A DNA stretch of 64,000 bases, from the NCBI GenBank assembly GCA_937873135.1, contig CALMVQ010000110.1:35533-99532 (forward strand), written 5' to 3'. The notes under the pieces are model-generated. The model saw nothing but the letters and a program-made list of their open reading frames with translations. It was not told where the DNA came from and ran no database searches. Made by a program: the position numbers and the translations under genes. The stretch is from an uncultured Scytonema sp. (GTDB taxonomy: Bacteria > Cyanobacteriota > Cyanobacteriia > Cyanobacteriales > Nostocaceae). Below are positions 1 to 8,301 of this stretch, in pieces (the first letter of the stretch is position 1; each line of letters begins with the position of its first letter).

Positions 1-2
1 TA

Positions 3-215
3 AAAGATAGAGTATTTGTTCTTGGTGTCTTATCTGAACCAGAGAAATTAAGGACAGATATTAACAAGAATTTTGAAAAAATCGGAGAAGCCCTTGGAAA
101 AGATTGCTCCGATAACACGAATGAATTATGGGGGCACGATCTTCTCAAACACAACAAAACCGAGTTAGATCGTATGATTTTATCTATCAAACCATTTCTG
201 TTTAATTTGAAATAA
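3..215 (+). CDS. 3' end of an unidentified protein gene (partial)
   Basis: An open frame enters from the left edge and ends at a TAA, giving about 70 residues that finish in ...IKPFLFNLK. The peptide is hydrophilic with regular charged and hydrophobic alternation, as in a helical C-terminal domain. I do not recognise the family and no catalytic motif is visible. It reads toward the GMC oxidoreductase gene, which lies on the other strand. Coding is inferred only from the uninterrupted frame and plausible amino-acid composition. Confidence 0.55.
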   Translation, partial: KDRVFVLGVLSEPEKLRTDINKNFEKIGEALGKDCSDNTNELWGHDLLKHNKTELDRMILSIKPFLFNLK

Positions 216-284
216 TGTTGGTGAATGGGCATCAGTTGGCTGCCCATTTATCTCCCCATCCGTAGATGCTCTTTTTCATCATAT

Positions 285-445
285 TTTTGGCGATGCCGTT
301 GGCGTACCCCTTCGGGGAAGCAAGCGTGACAAGGAGCGTCTCGTAGAGAAGCCTCTCGTTCGCGCAGCGTCTCCGACAGGAGAAGAGAAGGCCACGGCTT
401 AAGCCGTATCGCTCTCCTCTTTTTTTCCTACTAGGGGTGATCGCT
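285..445. repeat. Interspersed cyanobacterial repeat cluster
   Basis: The 331-base gap between the partial first gene and the GMC oxidoreductase holds a patchwork of short GC-rich inverted elements. Among them are GTACCCCTTCGGGGAAGC, GCGTCTCGTAGAGAAGC and GCGCAGCGTCTCC. The last motif recurs near 2240, and a similar GCTGCGCG piece recurs near 53390 and 53660. A 79-codon open frame crosses the cluster on the minus strand but is made of repeat sequence, so it is not called as a gene. Confidence 0.6.
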
Positions 446-546
446 CTTCGGAGAAAAACTTTTTGTCCCAACTCAAGCGTAAGTACAAGGTATCAAAAAC
501 AATATTAACGCTACGGAAAAGCATTTTAGCTTAACATTTCACCAAT

Positions 547-2091
547 CTATCCCAATCTTTCCAACAAATGCTCCCCGACACGCAAAGCATTTGCCATAAT
601 AGTAAGTGATGGATTTACCGCACTACTAGATGGGAAAAAACTACCATCAATAACGTAAAGATTATCAACATCATGTGTACGACAATTGATATCAAGTACC
701 GAAGTTTTAGGGTCTTCACCAAAACGACAAGTTCCACACTGATGAGCCACCTCTTGCAAGCCCATTTTTGAGGTAATAAATGATGAAAACGAGCTAAAGC
801 GATAGGGTCGCCCCCTAATGGACTTCAACACTTCATTCCAACGCTCAATTAAGCGCTCAAATGCCTCTTGATTATTATTTGTATAGTCAAGAATAATTTT
901 CTCACCGTTGATCTGTACACGATTATTGAAGTCGGGTAAATCTTCAGTGATTAACAACCAAGAAAGGGAATGATTTGCCACAAATTCAGATATTTTGTTA
1001 GGCATAAAAGGTGGTGCATGAGCGGCGACTTTATCTTTATGGATATTGCCGAGTAATTGTACGCTTCCCATTGGGTAAGCAAAATCTTTTTCACCCCAAT
1101 AAAAATCATTGACAGCAAGTGTCTTTTGAAAAACTGTTGGATTGGGTTTTGTGCTTAAAGCCATAACTACGGCAAACTTATGTGCCATGTAATTACGCCC
1201 AACAAGATGAGAACTATTAGCCAATCCATTTGGGTGTTGGTCGTTGGCAGATTTCAGTAACAAGACTGCTGAATTAACTGCACCACAAGCAACAACCACA
1301 ATATCTCCAGTAAACATCTGAAGCTTACCTGCAATTTCTGCTTCCACTCCAGTCACTTGCCGACCCGATGCACTGGTATGCAAACGTGTGACTTTTGCAT
1401 TGGTAATTAAAGTCAGATTGGGATTGACAAGTGCTGGACGTACACCGTTAATGTCAGCATCAGCTTTAGCATTGATAAAACACGGGAAGCCATCACAAGT
1501 ATCGCAACGAATACAAGCACTTAAAGAACGATTGACTTCATTAAGTTTGACGGCAAGCGGTAGATAAAATGGATGCAAGCCTTGATACTTTAGGGCATAA
1601 TGGATGTTTTGAATGTAGGGTTCGTGGCTGACTGCTGGAAAGGGATAGTCTTCACCAATCTGCGGTTCAGTAGGATCGAGACCTCGCTGACCATGTACTT
1701 CATAAAGTTTCTCAGCTTGGGCATAGTAGGGAGCAAAATCCTGATACTTTAATGGCCATTCCGGGGAAATGCCACCTTTATGAATAACTTTTTCAAAGTC
1801 CTGCTGGCGAAACCTAAACAAGGCACCACCATAAAATTTAGTGTTGCCGCCAACATAATAGTGCATGACTGGTCGTATGGCTTTGCCGTTTTTGTCATAC
1901 CATACATCACTATTTCGATAGCGTTCTTTTCGCAGAACCTGCTGAGAATCCCAATTCGCTTTTTCTCTAGGTAGAAAAGTTCCTCGTTCTAGAACTAAAA
2001 TTTTCTTACCGCTTGATGCCAATCGATTAAGCAGAGTTCCACCACCGGCACCTGTACCAATGATGATGACATCGTAATGACCATCAGCCAT
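547..2091 (-). CDS. GMC-family FAD-dependent oxidoreductase
   Basis: A 514-residue flavoprotein of the glucose-methanol-choline family. These enzymes oxidise an alcohol group on a sugar, sterol or other small molecule using FAD; the substrate here is unknown. The N-terminal Rossmann motif IIIGTGAGGG binds the ADP part of FAD. The C-terminal signature has HQCGT at about residue 450 and VNPSLT at about residue 493, the usual His and Asn active-site positions. A Cys-rich stretch (CIRCDTCDGFPC) lies in the middle. The frame extends 14 codons further to a TTG, but the ATG at 2091 directly before MADGHYDV fits family starts better. No obvious operon partner; the SDR gene upstream is on the same strand but about 390 bases away. 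Confidence 0.85.
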   Translation of the reverse strand: MADGHYDVIIIGTGAGGGTLLNRLASSGKKILVLERGTFLPREKANWDSQQVLRKERYRNSDVWYDKNGKAIRPVMHYYVGGNTKFYGGALFRFRQQDFEKVIHKGGISPEWPLKYQDFAPYYAQAEKLYEVHGQRGLDPTEPQIGEDYPFPAVSHEPYIQNIHYALKYQGLHPFYLPLAVKLNEVNRSLSACIRCDTCDGFPCFINAKADADINGVRPALVNPNLTLITNAKVTRLHTSASGRQVTGVEAEIAGKLQMFTGDIVVVACGAVNSAVLLLKSANDQHPNGLANSSHLVGRNYMAHKFAVVMALSTKPNPTVFQKTLAVNDFYWGEKDFAYPMGSVQLLGNIHKDKVAAHAPPFMPNKISEFVANHSLSWLLITEDLPDFNNRVQINGEKIILDYTNNNQEAFERLIERWNEVLKSIRGRPYRFSSFSSFITSKMGLQEVAHQCGTCRFGEDPKTSVLDINCRTHDVDNLYVIDGSFFPSSSAVNPSLTIMANALRVGEHLLERLG

Positions 2092-2136
2092 TTTTGTATG
2101 TTCTTTTGAGTTAATTGTGGATTTACAGAACAATCA

Positions 2137-2152
2137 GCTAATAGCTATTAGC
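2137..2152. repeat. Perfect 16-base palindrome GCTAATAGCTATTAGC
   Basis: A perfect palindrome just upstream of the GMC start. The identical 16-mer occurs at 31762-31777, also just upstream of a minus-strand gene start, and a variant forms the hairpin at 2453-2477. It looks like a dispersed small palindromic repeat rather than a gene-specific operator. Confidence 0.6.
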
Positions 2153-2208
2153 TATCGCAATCCTACATGAGTCGTGAAGATTATTTTAGGAATGAACCGC
2201 CTTGGCTG

Positions 2209-2275
2209 ACGCCACGTCTGACGACGAACGCGCAGCGTCTCCCCTTGGGAGAAGAGAAGACGCTCTTGTACGCCA
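2209..2275. repeat. Interspersed repeat in the GMC-SDR gap
   Basis: This piece shares GCGCAGCGTCTCC and GAGAAGAGAAG with the cluster at 285-445. Downstream, ATGATTTAGGATTGCTA at about 2304 recurs with one change near 50317, another dispersed motif. The rest of the 2092-2482 gap is AT-rich, and I see no gene in it. Confidence 0.5.
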
Positions 2276-2452
2276 AGAAAAGAAAGAGAGAGAATTTCAC
2301 AAATGATTTAGGATTGCTATATAAACTCAATTTGTAAATATTTTCTCTATCAAAATAAATATTTATATTTTTTCATAGAGGAAAGAAATACGTATTCCTT
2401 AATAGAAAATAATCAGCATATTGCTAACTATTTAAACCTATCGTTTCTCAAC

Positions 2453-2477
2453 AACCATTAGCTAATAGCTAATGGTT
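2453..2477 (-). terminator. Hairpin downstream of the SDR gene
   Basis: An 11-base stem (AACCATTAGCT / AGCTAATGGTT) with a 3-base loop lies six bases past the SDR stop codon. There is no clear T-run after it on the minus strand. It could be a weak terminator or simply a member of the GCTAATAGCT palindrome family. Confidence 0.35.
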
Positions 2478-2482
2478 TGAGG

Positions 2483-3316
2483 CTATTTTATATTTTCCTC
2501 TTGCATTTTATTTTCAGCACAAGTTTTGTTTATTTGTGTTAATCCAATCATGCGATAAATTCTATCTCCGAATTCCGGAAAAAGTTGTATATTTGAGAAC
2601 AGTAATCGTGTTAAAAGTCCATCAAGTACAACCTCTCCCTGATTTTGCTGAATGGCCTGTAGGACTGCGATCGCCACATCTGTTGGTTCAGAAACACGCG
2701 CTAACTTGGGTGCTGGTAAGCCAAATTTCAGAAACATTCCTGCTTTTGTATATCCCGGACAAATCACTGAAACCCCTACATTAGTATTAGCTAATTCCTG
2801 CCGCATTGCATCTGTCCACATAATCATACTCGCTTTACTTGCTGAGTAGATGCTGTTGTAAGGCGCTCCTTTTTTACCTGAGCCAGATGAAATATTCACA
2901 ATGTGACCGCTATCGCGATCTAACATACTCGGTAAGACTAAACGAGTTAACTCCATCCCCGCAATTAAATTCGTTGTCAATATCGACTGGATATCTTCTA
3001 GAGAGTAATTTTGAAAAGGTCGATATTTTTCTATTGCAGCATTATTAATCAAAATATCGATAGGGCCTACAAGCTGATTAATTTGCTGTACGAGAGTTGA
3101 TAATTCTTCCACTTTGTTGATGTCAAATGGAAGACTTATTCCTCTACCACCAGCAGCTTCAATCTCAGCACATATGCTATCTAGCTTTTTCTGAGAACGA
3201 GAAACGCAAACTACAGTTGCTTGTTCTTTTGCAAATGTACGGGCAATAAAGACTCCAATACCACCTGATGCGCCCGTTAACAGCACCGTTTTACCTGCTA
3301 TGTTTTTCATAATCAT
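2483..3316 (-). CDS. Short-chain dehydrogenase/reductase (SDR)
   Basis: A 277-residue NAD(P)-dependent oxidoreductase of the classical SDR family. The cofactor motif TGASGGIG is at residues 14-21, NNAA at 91-94, the catalytic Ser near 143-144, and the Tyr-x3-Lys pair at Y157 and K161 (YSASK). Together they make an intact active site. The C-terminal extension of about 30 residues is longer than in minimal SDRs. The substrate cannot be deduced. The start is ATGATTATG, so translation may begin at either ATG. It reads toward the GMC oxidoreductase; the two could act in one pathway, but the gap makes an operon uncertain. Confidence 0.88.
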   Translation of the reverse strand: MIMKNIAGKTVLLTGASGGIGVFIARTFAKEQATVVCVSRSQKKLDSICAEIEAAGGRGISLPFDINKVEELSTLVQQINQLVGPIDILINNAAIEKYRPFQNYSLEDIQSILTTNLIAGMELTRLVLPSMLDRDSGHIVNISSGSGKKGAPYNSIYSASKASMIMWTDAMRQELANTNVGVSVICPGYTKAGMFLKFGLPAPKLARVSEPTDVAIAVLQAIQQNQGEVVLDGLLTRLLFSNIQLFPEFGDRIYRMIGLTQINKTCAENKMQEENIK

Positions 3317-4520
3317 CCGCTTGGCTCTTACTGAGTCCCTAACTAATCGGCATGTTCAAATGAGCTATCAGCAACTTGGGTTGATAGCTTAAAATTTTCT
3401 CCAGAATAGATAGCAGTCCGTGGAAGAGAGCGTGAAAATTTGAGGAAAGTTGCAACCGAACTGTAGTCCCCCTAAGCCAGTAGGGTGAATTTTCTGACAA
3501 TTCCGAGGCGGATCGCTATATTGCTCATTGCCCACAGATGCAAAATCTAAAATTTTTCACAAATAATGCACGGATTACTCTTTATCTAGAAAAAATCAAT
3601 TTTTTTACCTGATTGTAGTAGACTTGTTGTCGCCAAACAAAGGAATGAAAAAGCTAATGTGCAATAAAATTGCACTCGTGAAGCGTTAATACAGTCATTG
3701 GTGATTTGTATTTACAAAGGACAAATAACAAATAACAGCTTTCACAATTAATTATGCAACTTTAAAGCGTAACAGCTTATTAGGTGGGAACTGCTTGCAC
3801 AGAGATTCCGCAGCAATCAGGTAGAAGTGACACAGTCCCGTCACCGCGATCGCGTTCTGAGTCAACCTTCGGCAGCAATGCAATGGCGATAAATGTCTGT
3901 CATTGCATGGTAGCGCTTGACTTTGAAGAGAGTGTGTTAGCCGTAAGCATTCAGCTATGAATGGAATTATTCATTATAAATATCCAAAAAAGAATGTGGC
4001 TTCAAAACCTCGTCTCTACAAGGTTTTCAGGGAACACAGAATTAATGACTGACGGATCTGTCTATTGGTCATTTGTCATTATTTACTAGTTATCAATCAT
4101 TAGATATCTCTAGAAATGTTGTAGGGGCGATCCTACTTTTACCATCCATACAAAGGATTTCAAGGAATGCATAATTAATTTCAAATTACTTTATATTAAG
4201 GATTAAAGACAAATGAGCAAATACAACCTTCATTATAAATTGTTAGAGGTTGATGATTTGGTGGCAAATTAATCATTTGCCCATCGGATTCAACGCTAAA
4301 ATAGCACTCAATCAGCCATAAAAATTGTCAAAGTATGGTTAGTAACGGGGATGACAAAACTTGTGATGTAAATGTAATAACAAGGATTTGATACTAGGTA
4401 TTTGTTAAACACTAACTACTGCGTGAGACAGAAAATATGGGACTCACAATTACGAATTGTGGTCAATGCGTAACTCTTAAATCCAAAGGTATCAGTGCTA
4501 TACAAGACTTCGCCTAAATT
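3317..4520. other. 1.2-kb spacer without a recognisable gene
   Basis: Both strands were read for remnants. The stretch holds a HIP1 site near 3846, a short inverted repeat (ATGCAATG ... CATTGCAT, about 3878-3909), AT-rich tracts and degenerate direct repeats around 4010-4045 and 4128-4175. No open frame with convincing protein character and no known RNA motif was seen. Confidence 0.5.
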
Positions 4521-5780
4521 ATGACAAAGCAACCTCTTCGCATTGCGATTTTCACGGGATTATATGCTCCGTTCTTGACGGGGGTTTCAGTTGCCGTACA
4601 TCAACGAGTTCGCTGGTTGCTACAGCAGGGGCATGAAGTCTTTCTCATCCACCCTCAAATCAACGACAAGTACCCGAAAAATGTTGGCAAACGTCCCATG
4701 CCAGGGTTAAGTGAGTTACAGCCTTTCCCAAATTTTTCCCATTATGCATTCCCAACACAACCGCTGATATTCTACAAGTCTCTTCCCCAACCATTGAGTT
4801 ATTGGCATTGGAACGATACTGAGTTACTTCAGAACTTTCACCCGGACATTATCGTGGTTGAAGAAGCAGCGCAAATGAGAGGAATCTACTCAATGTTTCT
4901 GCAAGGTTACGGTCGCCCGATCGCCGTTCAATACGCAAGGCGAACTGGTACCCCAACAGTATCCCTTTTCCATACCGATATTGTTGCCTACATTCAATAT
5001 TATTTGGGAGATTGGTTCTTTAGCTTGTTTCGCCCAATCATTCCCATTTTGGTCAAGCAGTTCAGTGAGTTGTATGACATCAGTTTCTTTTCTTCTAAAT
5101 CACAGATGGCTAAATATCAAGAGCTAAAATGCCAACGCTGTGAATATCTTCCCTATCAAGGAGTCGATTGCCAGAAATTTCATCCCCAAAACATTCGTTA
5201 CAATCCTATTCCCAACGACCACCGACCGACTCTGCTTTTTGTCGGACGCATTACCCCGGAAAAGAATATTACCCAACTCCTAGATGCATTTCCGATAATT
5301 GCCGCCAAAATTCCTGACGCCCATCTTGTGATCATTGGCAGTGGGCCCCAAGATGAAGAGATCCGTCGTCTGGCATCTAAGTTTAAATCCAGTGTTACCG
5401 TGTGGGGTGAGTCGCACGGAACAGAACTTTTAGGCTGGTTTGCACGCGCAGACGTATTTGTCAACCCCTCCGTCACCGAAAACTTCTGCACCACAAATAA
5501 CGAAGCACTAGCTTCTGGAACCCCTGTTGTTGCAGCCGTTGCACCATCCACAGAGGAACAGGTATTCCCAGGTCACAACGGCTTCCTCGCCGAACCTAAT
5601 AACCCAACTGATTTTGCGAATCAAGCGATCGCGATTCTCGAAAATCCCAAACTCAAAGCAGAAATGTCTCAACAAGCCCGCCTCTCCATACTTGAATTCG
5701 ATTGGTCGGCATGTTCGCAAAAATTTGAAGACAGACTCTATCAACTTGTTCAAGCATCAAAGCAGAAGACGAAGGTTTAA
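4521..5780 (+). CDS. GT4-family glycosyltransferase
   Basis: A 419-residue GT-B glycosyltransferase of the family 1/GT4 type, which transfers a sugar from a nucleotide-sugar donor to a lipid or glycan acceptor. The N-terminus FTGLYAPFLTGVSVAVHQ is the usual glycine-rich acceptor-side loop. VGRITPEKN lies at 241-249 and the EX7E donor-site motif is E320...E328, followed by ALASGTPVV. The overall pattern resembles SqdX/SQD2-like or mannosyltransferase proteins, but the donor and acceptor cannot be named. No signal peptide or transmembrane segment is visible, so it is probably cytoplasmic or membrane-peripheral. It stands alone. Just after its stop, the same frame encodes a short fragment ending ...GLARSYDDDSTRQLI, possibly a remnant of another gene. 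Confidence 0.88.
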   Translation: MTKQPLRIAIFTGLYAPFLTGVSVAVHQRVRWLLQQGHEVFLIHPQINDKYPKNVGKRPMPGLSELQPFPNFSHYAFPTQPLIFYKSLPQPLSYWHWNDTELLQNFHPDIIVVEEAAQMRGIYSMFLQGYGRPIAVQYARRTGTPTVSLFHTDIVAYIQYYLGDWFFSLFRPIIPILVKQFSELYDISFFSSKSQMAKYQELKCQRCEYLPYQGVDCQKFHPQNIRYNPIPNDHRPTLLFVGRITPEKNITQLLDAFPIIAAKIPDAHLVIIGSGPQDEEIRRLASKFKSSVTVWGESHGTELLGWFARADVFVNPSVTENFCTTNNEALASGTPVVAAVAPSTEEQVFPGHNGFLAEPNNPTDFANQAIAILENPKLKAEMSQQARLSILEFDWSACSQKFEDRLYQLVQASKQKTKV

Positions 5781-5894
5781 AAAGCTTTCAGCGATCGCGC
5801 ACAAGCCTCCGTTGCCATCGGGTTAGCCCGTTCTTACGATGACGATTCCACTCGTCAACTCATCTAAATGGATGTATCGGGGAGGCATTTTATC

Positions 5895-6341
5895 TCATTT
5901 TTGATACGGATCGGACTGAGGAGGATGCCAACCCGCTTCTACCCAAAAACGACGAGCAACTTGAATGGAAGGCTCATCACGGCGTTCATCATTGAGATCC
6001 AGGCGAACGCAAGTGGCTCTACCTATAGGAGTTGTGCCTAAAATTTTTGTCCCGTCTTTTGTCCAGATGAAATGGTCAGACCACTTTTGCTGACGGGAAT
6101 TAAATAGAGGGACTTGTTCTTGGGTTTTGGGATCAGTACCTAATGTAAAATTATAATGACGCTCATTACACTGGTGGCAAGCAAATGCCAAATTATCCAG
6201 TTCATCAGAGCCACCCAATGACTGCGGCATAATATGGTCAATGGTAAAACGGTCTGGACTCAAGTACTCTGGAGAATGGCAGTATTCGCAGAGGTATCTG
6301 GCTCGTTGTCTTACAAGTCTTCGAGTTTGGGCCGACACCAT
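5895..6341 (-). CDS. HNH endonuclease
   Basis: A 148-residue HNH-family nuclease. The zinc-binding pair CEYC is at residues 18-21, the catalytic IDHIMPQS has D35 and H36, and the second pair CHQCN is at 55-59, giving a complete beta-beta-alpha-metal fold. Small stand-alone HNH proteins of this type are common in cyanobacteria; their biological targets are mostly unknown, and roles in phage defence or element mobility are inferences. The gene overlaps the end of the small gene before it by 31 bases, which suggests translational coupling. Confidence 0.85.
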   Translation of the reverse strand: MVSAQTRRLVRQRARYLCEYCHSPEYLSPDRFTIDHIMPQSLGGSDELDNLAFACHQCNERHYNFTLGTDPKTQEQVPLFNSRQQKWSDHFIWTKDGTKILGTTPIGRATCVRLDLNDERRDEPSIQVARRFWVEAGWHPPQSDPYQK

Positions 6342-6526
6342 TTACTTTTTGCTGCGAGTTGAGCATTAATCAAGGTAAATATTCTCTCTAATTCGGAGAT
6401 GCCTACATATTCAGCTTCTTCTTCTGGAGTGAGCGCATCAGCTTTTTTCTTCTCCAACAGTTCTTCAAAGCGAGACTGTAGCTCATCAGTAAATTTAAAA
6501 AGATAAATGTCACCGAATTCACTCAT
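6311..6526 (-). CDS. Small acidic protein, partner of the HNH gene
   Basis: A 71-residue protein starting MSEFGDIYLF and ending CRPKLEDL. It is highly charged, mostly helical in appearance, with no catalytic motif. Its 3' end overlaps the HNH gene by 31 bases, so the two are almost certainly expressed together. The frame continues upstream to an ATG at 6580 (89 residues); neither start has a strong ribosome-binding site. I chose the inner ATG because the protein character begins there. It could be an inhibitor or cofactor of the nuclease, but that rests only on the gene arrangement. Confidence 0.6.
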   Translation of the reverse strand: MSEFGDIYLFKFTDELQSRFEELLEKKKADALTPEEEAEYVGISELERIFTLINAQLAAKSKWCRPKLEDL

Positions 6527-6607
6527 CCTGATACCAGAAGATATTAAGGATGAGGGTTGAACCATCAACTGAGTAGTCATTATGTGTTTACAGTACCTTT
6601 GGTTCTA

Positions 6608-6709
6608 TTATGCCTCTTTCTCTACAATACCAATTTCATCAACGATCCCAGCAATAATGCCCAGATGGTCTATGTCTTGCGTTTGAATGTCCGGCAGTTT
6701 TTTGCTCAT
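6608..6709 (-). pseudogene. IS1634-type transposase N-terminal remnant
   Basis: A 33-codon frame on the minus strand, starting MSKKLPDI and containing DHLGIIAGIVDEIGIVE, then stopping. This matches the conserved N-terminal (DUF4277-like) start of IS1634-family transposases. Nothing of the following several hundred residues is present, so only the 5' tip of an insertion sequence remains. It lies between the HNH pair and the McrB-like cassette, which is consistent with past mobile-element activity in this segment. Confidence 0.55.
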
Positions 6710-7134
6710 CAGTTAACCCTTGCTAGTCGAGTATTGCTTCTCGACCTTAAAATACCATTTCTTGTTTCACCTTTGTCTTCAGGTGGCGATCGCACTACGT
6801 TGAGTCATGCACCTTCACCTTTACAATTTCTCAACCCGCCAACCTGCGGAATGTAGGTAAGAGCGTTGTGGGGGCATAGCTGTTTGTATTAGCTCGATGT
6901 CCAGCTTAATAGTAGTAATTCTTCTCCGCGCTTTAGTAAACTCTCCTAATCAATAGTTCTTATGTACTAAATATCTCCATTTCGTTGGGGTGTGACAGTT
7001 GTGGGTGCGGAAGGTGGGATGTACAGGTAGTATTACTTTTACTTCTTTTCCTCAAGTTCGTTATTTTGTATAAATTTTGGGGAATTATATAAATGATTAC
7101 AAGATCACTCAATTTATAACTAACTAACCATCCA
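6710..7134. other. Spacer upstream of the McrB-like cassette
   Basis: No gene seen. It contains a HIP1 site near 6786 and becomes strongly AT-rich after about 7030, matching the composition of the downstream cassette. The promoter of that cassette should lie in its last 100 bases, but I could not single out a convincing -35/-10 pair. Confidence 0.45.
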
Positions 7135-8277
7135 ATGTCAAAACCTATAAATAGTCCAATTCAAAAAATTCTTTTTGGGAGCCCAGGAACTGGTAAAAGT
7201 TATAGAATTCATTACGAAATTATTAAAGATGAATTAAACATAGTAGAATCACAGAATATTATTAGTACGGTTTTTCATCCTGAATATACCTATGGCGATT
7301 TTATGGGTAAATTAGTACCCATTACAAAGGGCAATAATGTCCGTTATCAATTTCATGCAGGTCATTTTTTAAGAGCACTTACACAAGCTTATAACAATAT
7401 AATTACAGAATATAACGATCCACACAAAGATAAATCTTTTAAAGAGGTATCTGATGATGAAAAGCTAGCTATACGTGAACAAGCCTTCAATGTAGCTTGG
7501 AATAAAGCAGCAAATGTAGCTTTGGTTATAGATGAAATCAACAGAGGTAATTCATCTGCTATTTTTGGAACTGTTTTTCAGCTTTTGGATAGAGATAATA
7601 ATGGATGGTCATCTTACAAAATAAATTTAACAGAAATTGAATTATTAAAAATATTACAACTCATGGGTGTTGAAGAAAAACCTTTAGCTGATAATAGATT
7701 TGAATATCAGTTTCCAGGTGAAAATCATTGGGTACAAGATTATTTAATTTTCCAAAATCGAGTTGATTGCGTACAGATAAACCTTAAAGATAAGTCTATT
7801 AAAATTCCCCCTAACTTATCTTTTTTAGGTACTATGAATACCTCGGATAACTCAATTTATTTCATGGATAGTGCCTTTAAACGACGTTGGGATTGGGAAT
7901 TTGTTGATTGGGATGAAAATACTAGATTACCTGAAGCGGCATATGGCAAAGCTGAAAATGGAACTTTGGATGAAGAGGAATGGAAAACTTTTGTCAGAAA
8001 GCTGAACACTTTCATTAAAAGTCAACACGCCTTTGTTCGTGGTATAGAAGACAAGCAGGTTGGTAATTATTTCATCAAAGAGCGTCCTGTAAAGGCTGAA
8101 CAGATACGAAATAAACTGATGTTCTTTCTATGGGATAGTGTCTTTAATCGTGATAAAAAGCCACTCCGAAAAATTTTGGGTGTAGTAGAAGACAAAGAAC
8201 TTGTTACATTTGGTGATTTTACTAAAATGCATAATGTTTTTGTTGAAGAAATTATGAAATATGAAATAGACGAATAA
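7135..8277 (+). CDS. McrB-like AAA+ restriction motor subunit
   Basis: A 380-residue AAA+ protein of the McrB family, whose founding member is the GTP-driven motor of the modification-dependent McrBC restriction enzyme. Walker A GSPGTGKS is at residues 15-22, Walker B VIDEIN at 131-136, and the McrB-type MNTSDNS at 234-240, followed by FKRRWDW with candidate arginine fingers at 250-251. The protein begins almost directly at Walker A, so the N-terminal DNA-recognition domain of classical McrB is absent. Base composition is clearly more AT-rich than the flanking genes, suggesting horizontal transfer. It is first in a three-gene run with the nuclease subunit 24 bases downstream. LlaJI R1-type proteins are a close alternative within the same superfamily. 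Confidence 0.85.
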   Translation: MSKPINSPIQKILFGSPGTGKSYRIHYEIIKDELNIVESQNIISTVFHPEYTYGDFMGKLVPITKGNNVRYQFHAGHFLRALTQAYNNIITEYNDPHKDKSFKEVSDDEKLAIREQAFNVAWNKAANVALVIDEINRGNSSAIFGTVFQLLDRDNNGWSSYKINLTEIELLKILQLMGVEEKPLADNRFEYQFPGENHWVQDYLIFQNRVDCVQINLKDKSIKIPPNLSFLGTMNTSDNSIYFMDSAFKRRWDWEFVDWDENTRLPEAAYGKAENGTLDEEEWKTFVRKLNTFIKSQHAFVRGIEDKQVGNYFIKERPVKAEQIRNKLMFFLWDSVFNRDKKPLRKILGVVEDKELVTFGDFTKMHNVFVEEIMKYEIDE

Positions 8278-8301
8278 TTTAAATTTATAAACAAGAGACT
8301 T

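Noticed and set aside
232..471. 79-codon minus-strand gene
   Set aside because: It is composed of interspersed repeat sequence and has no protein-family character.
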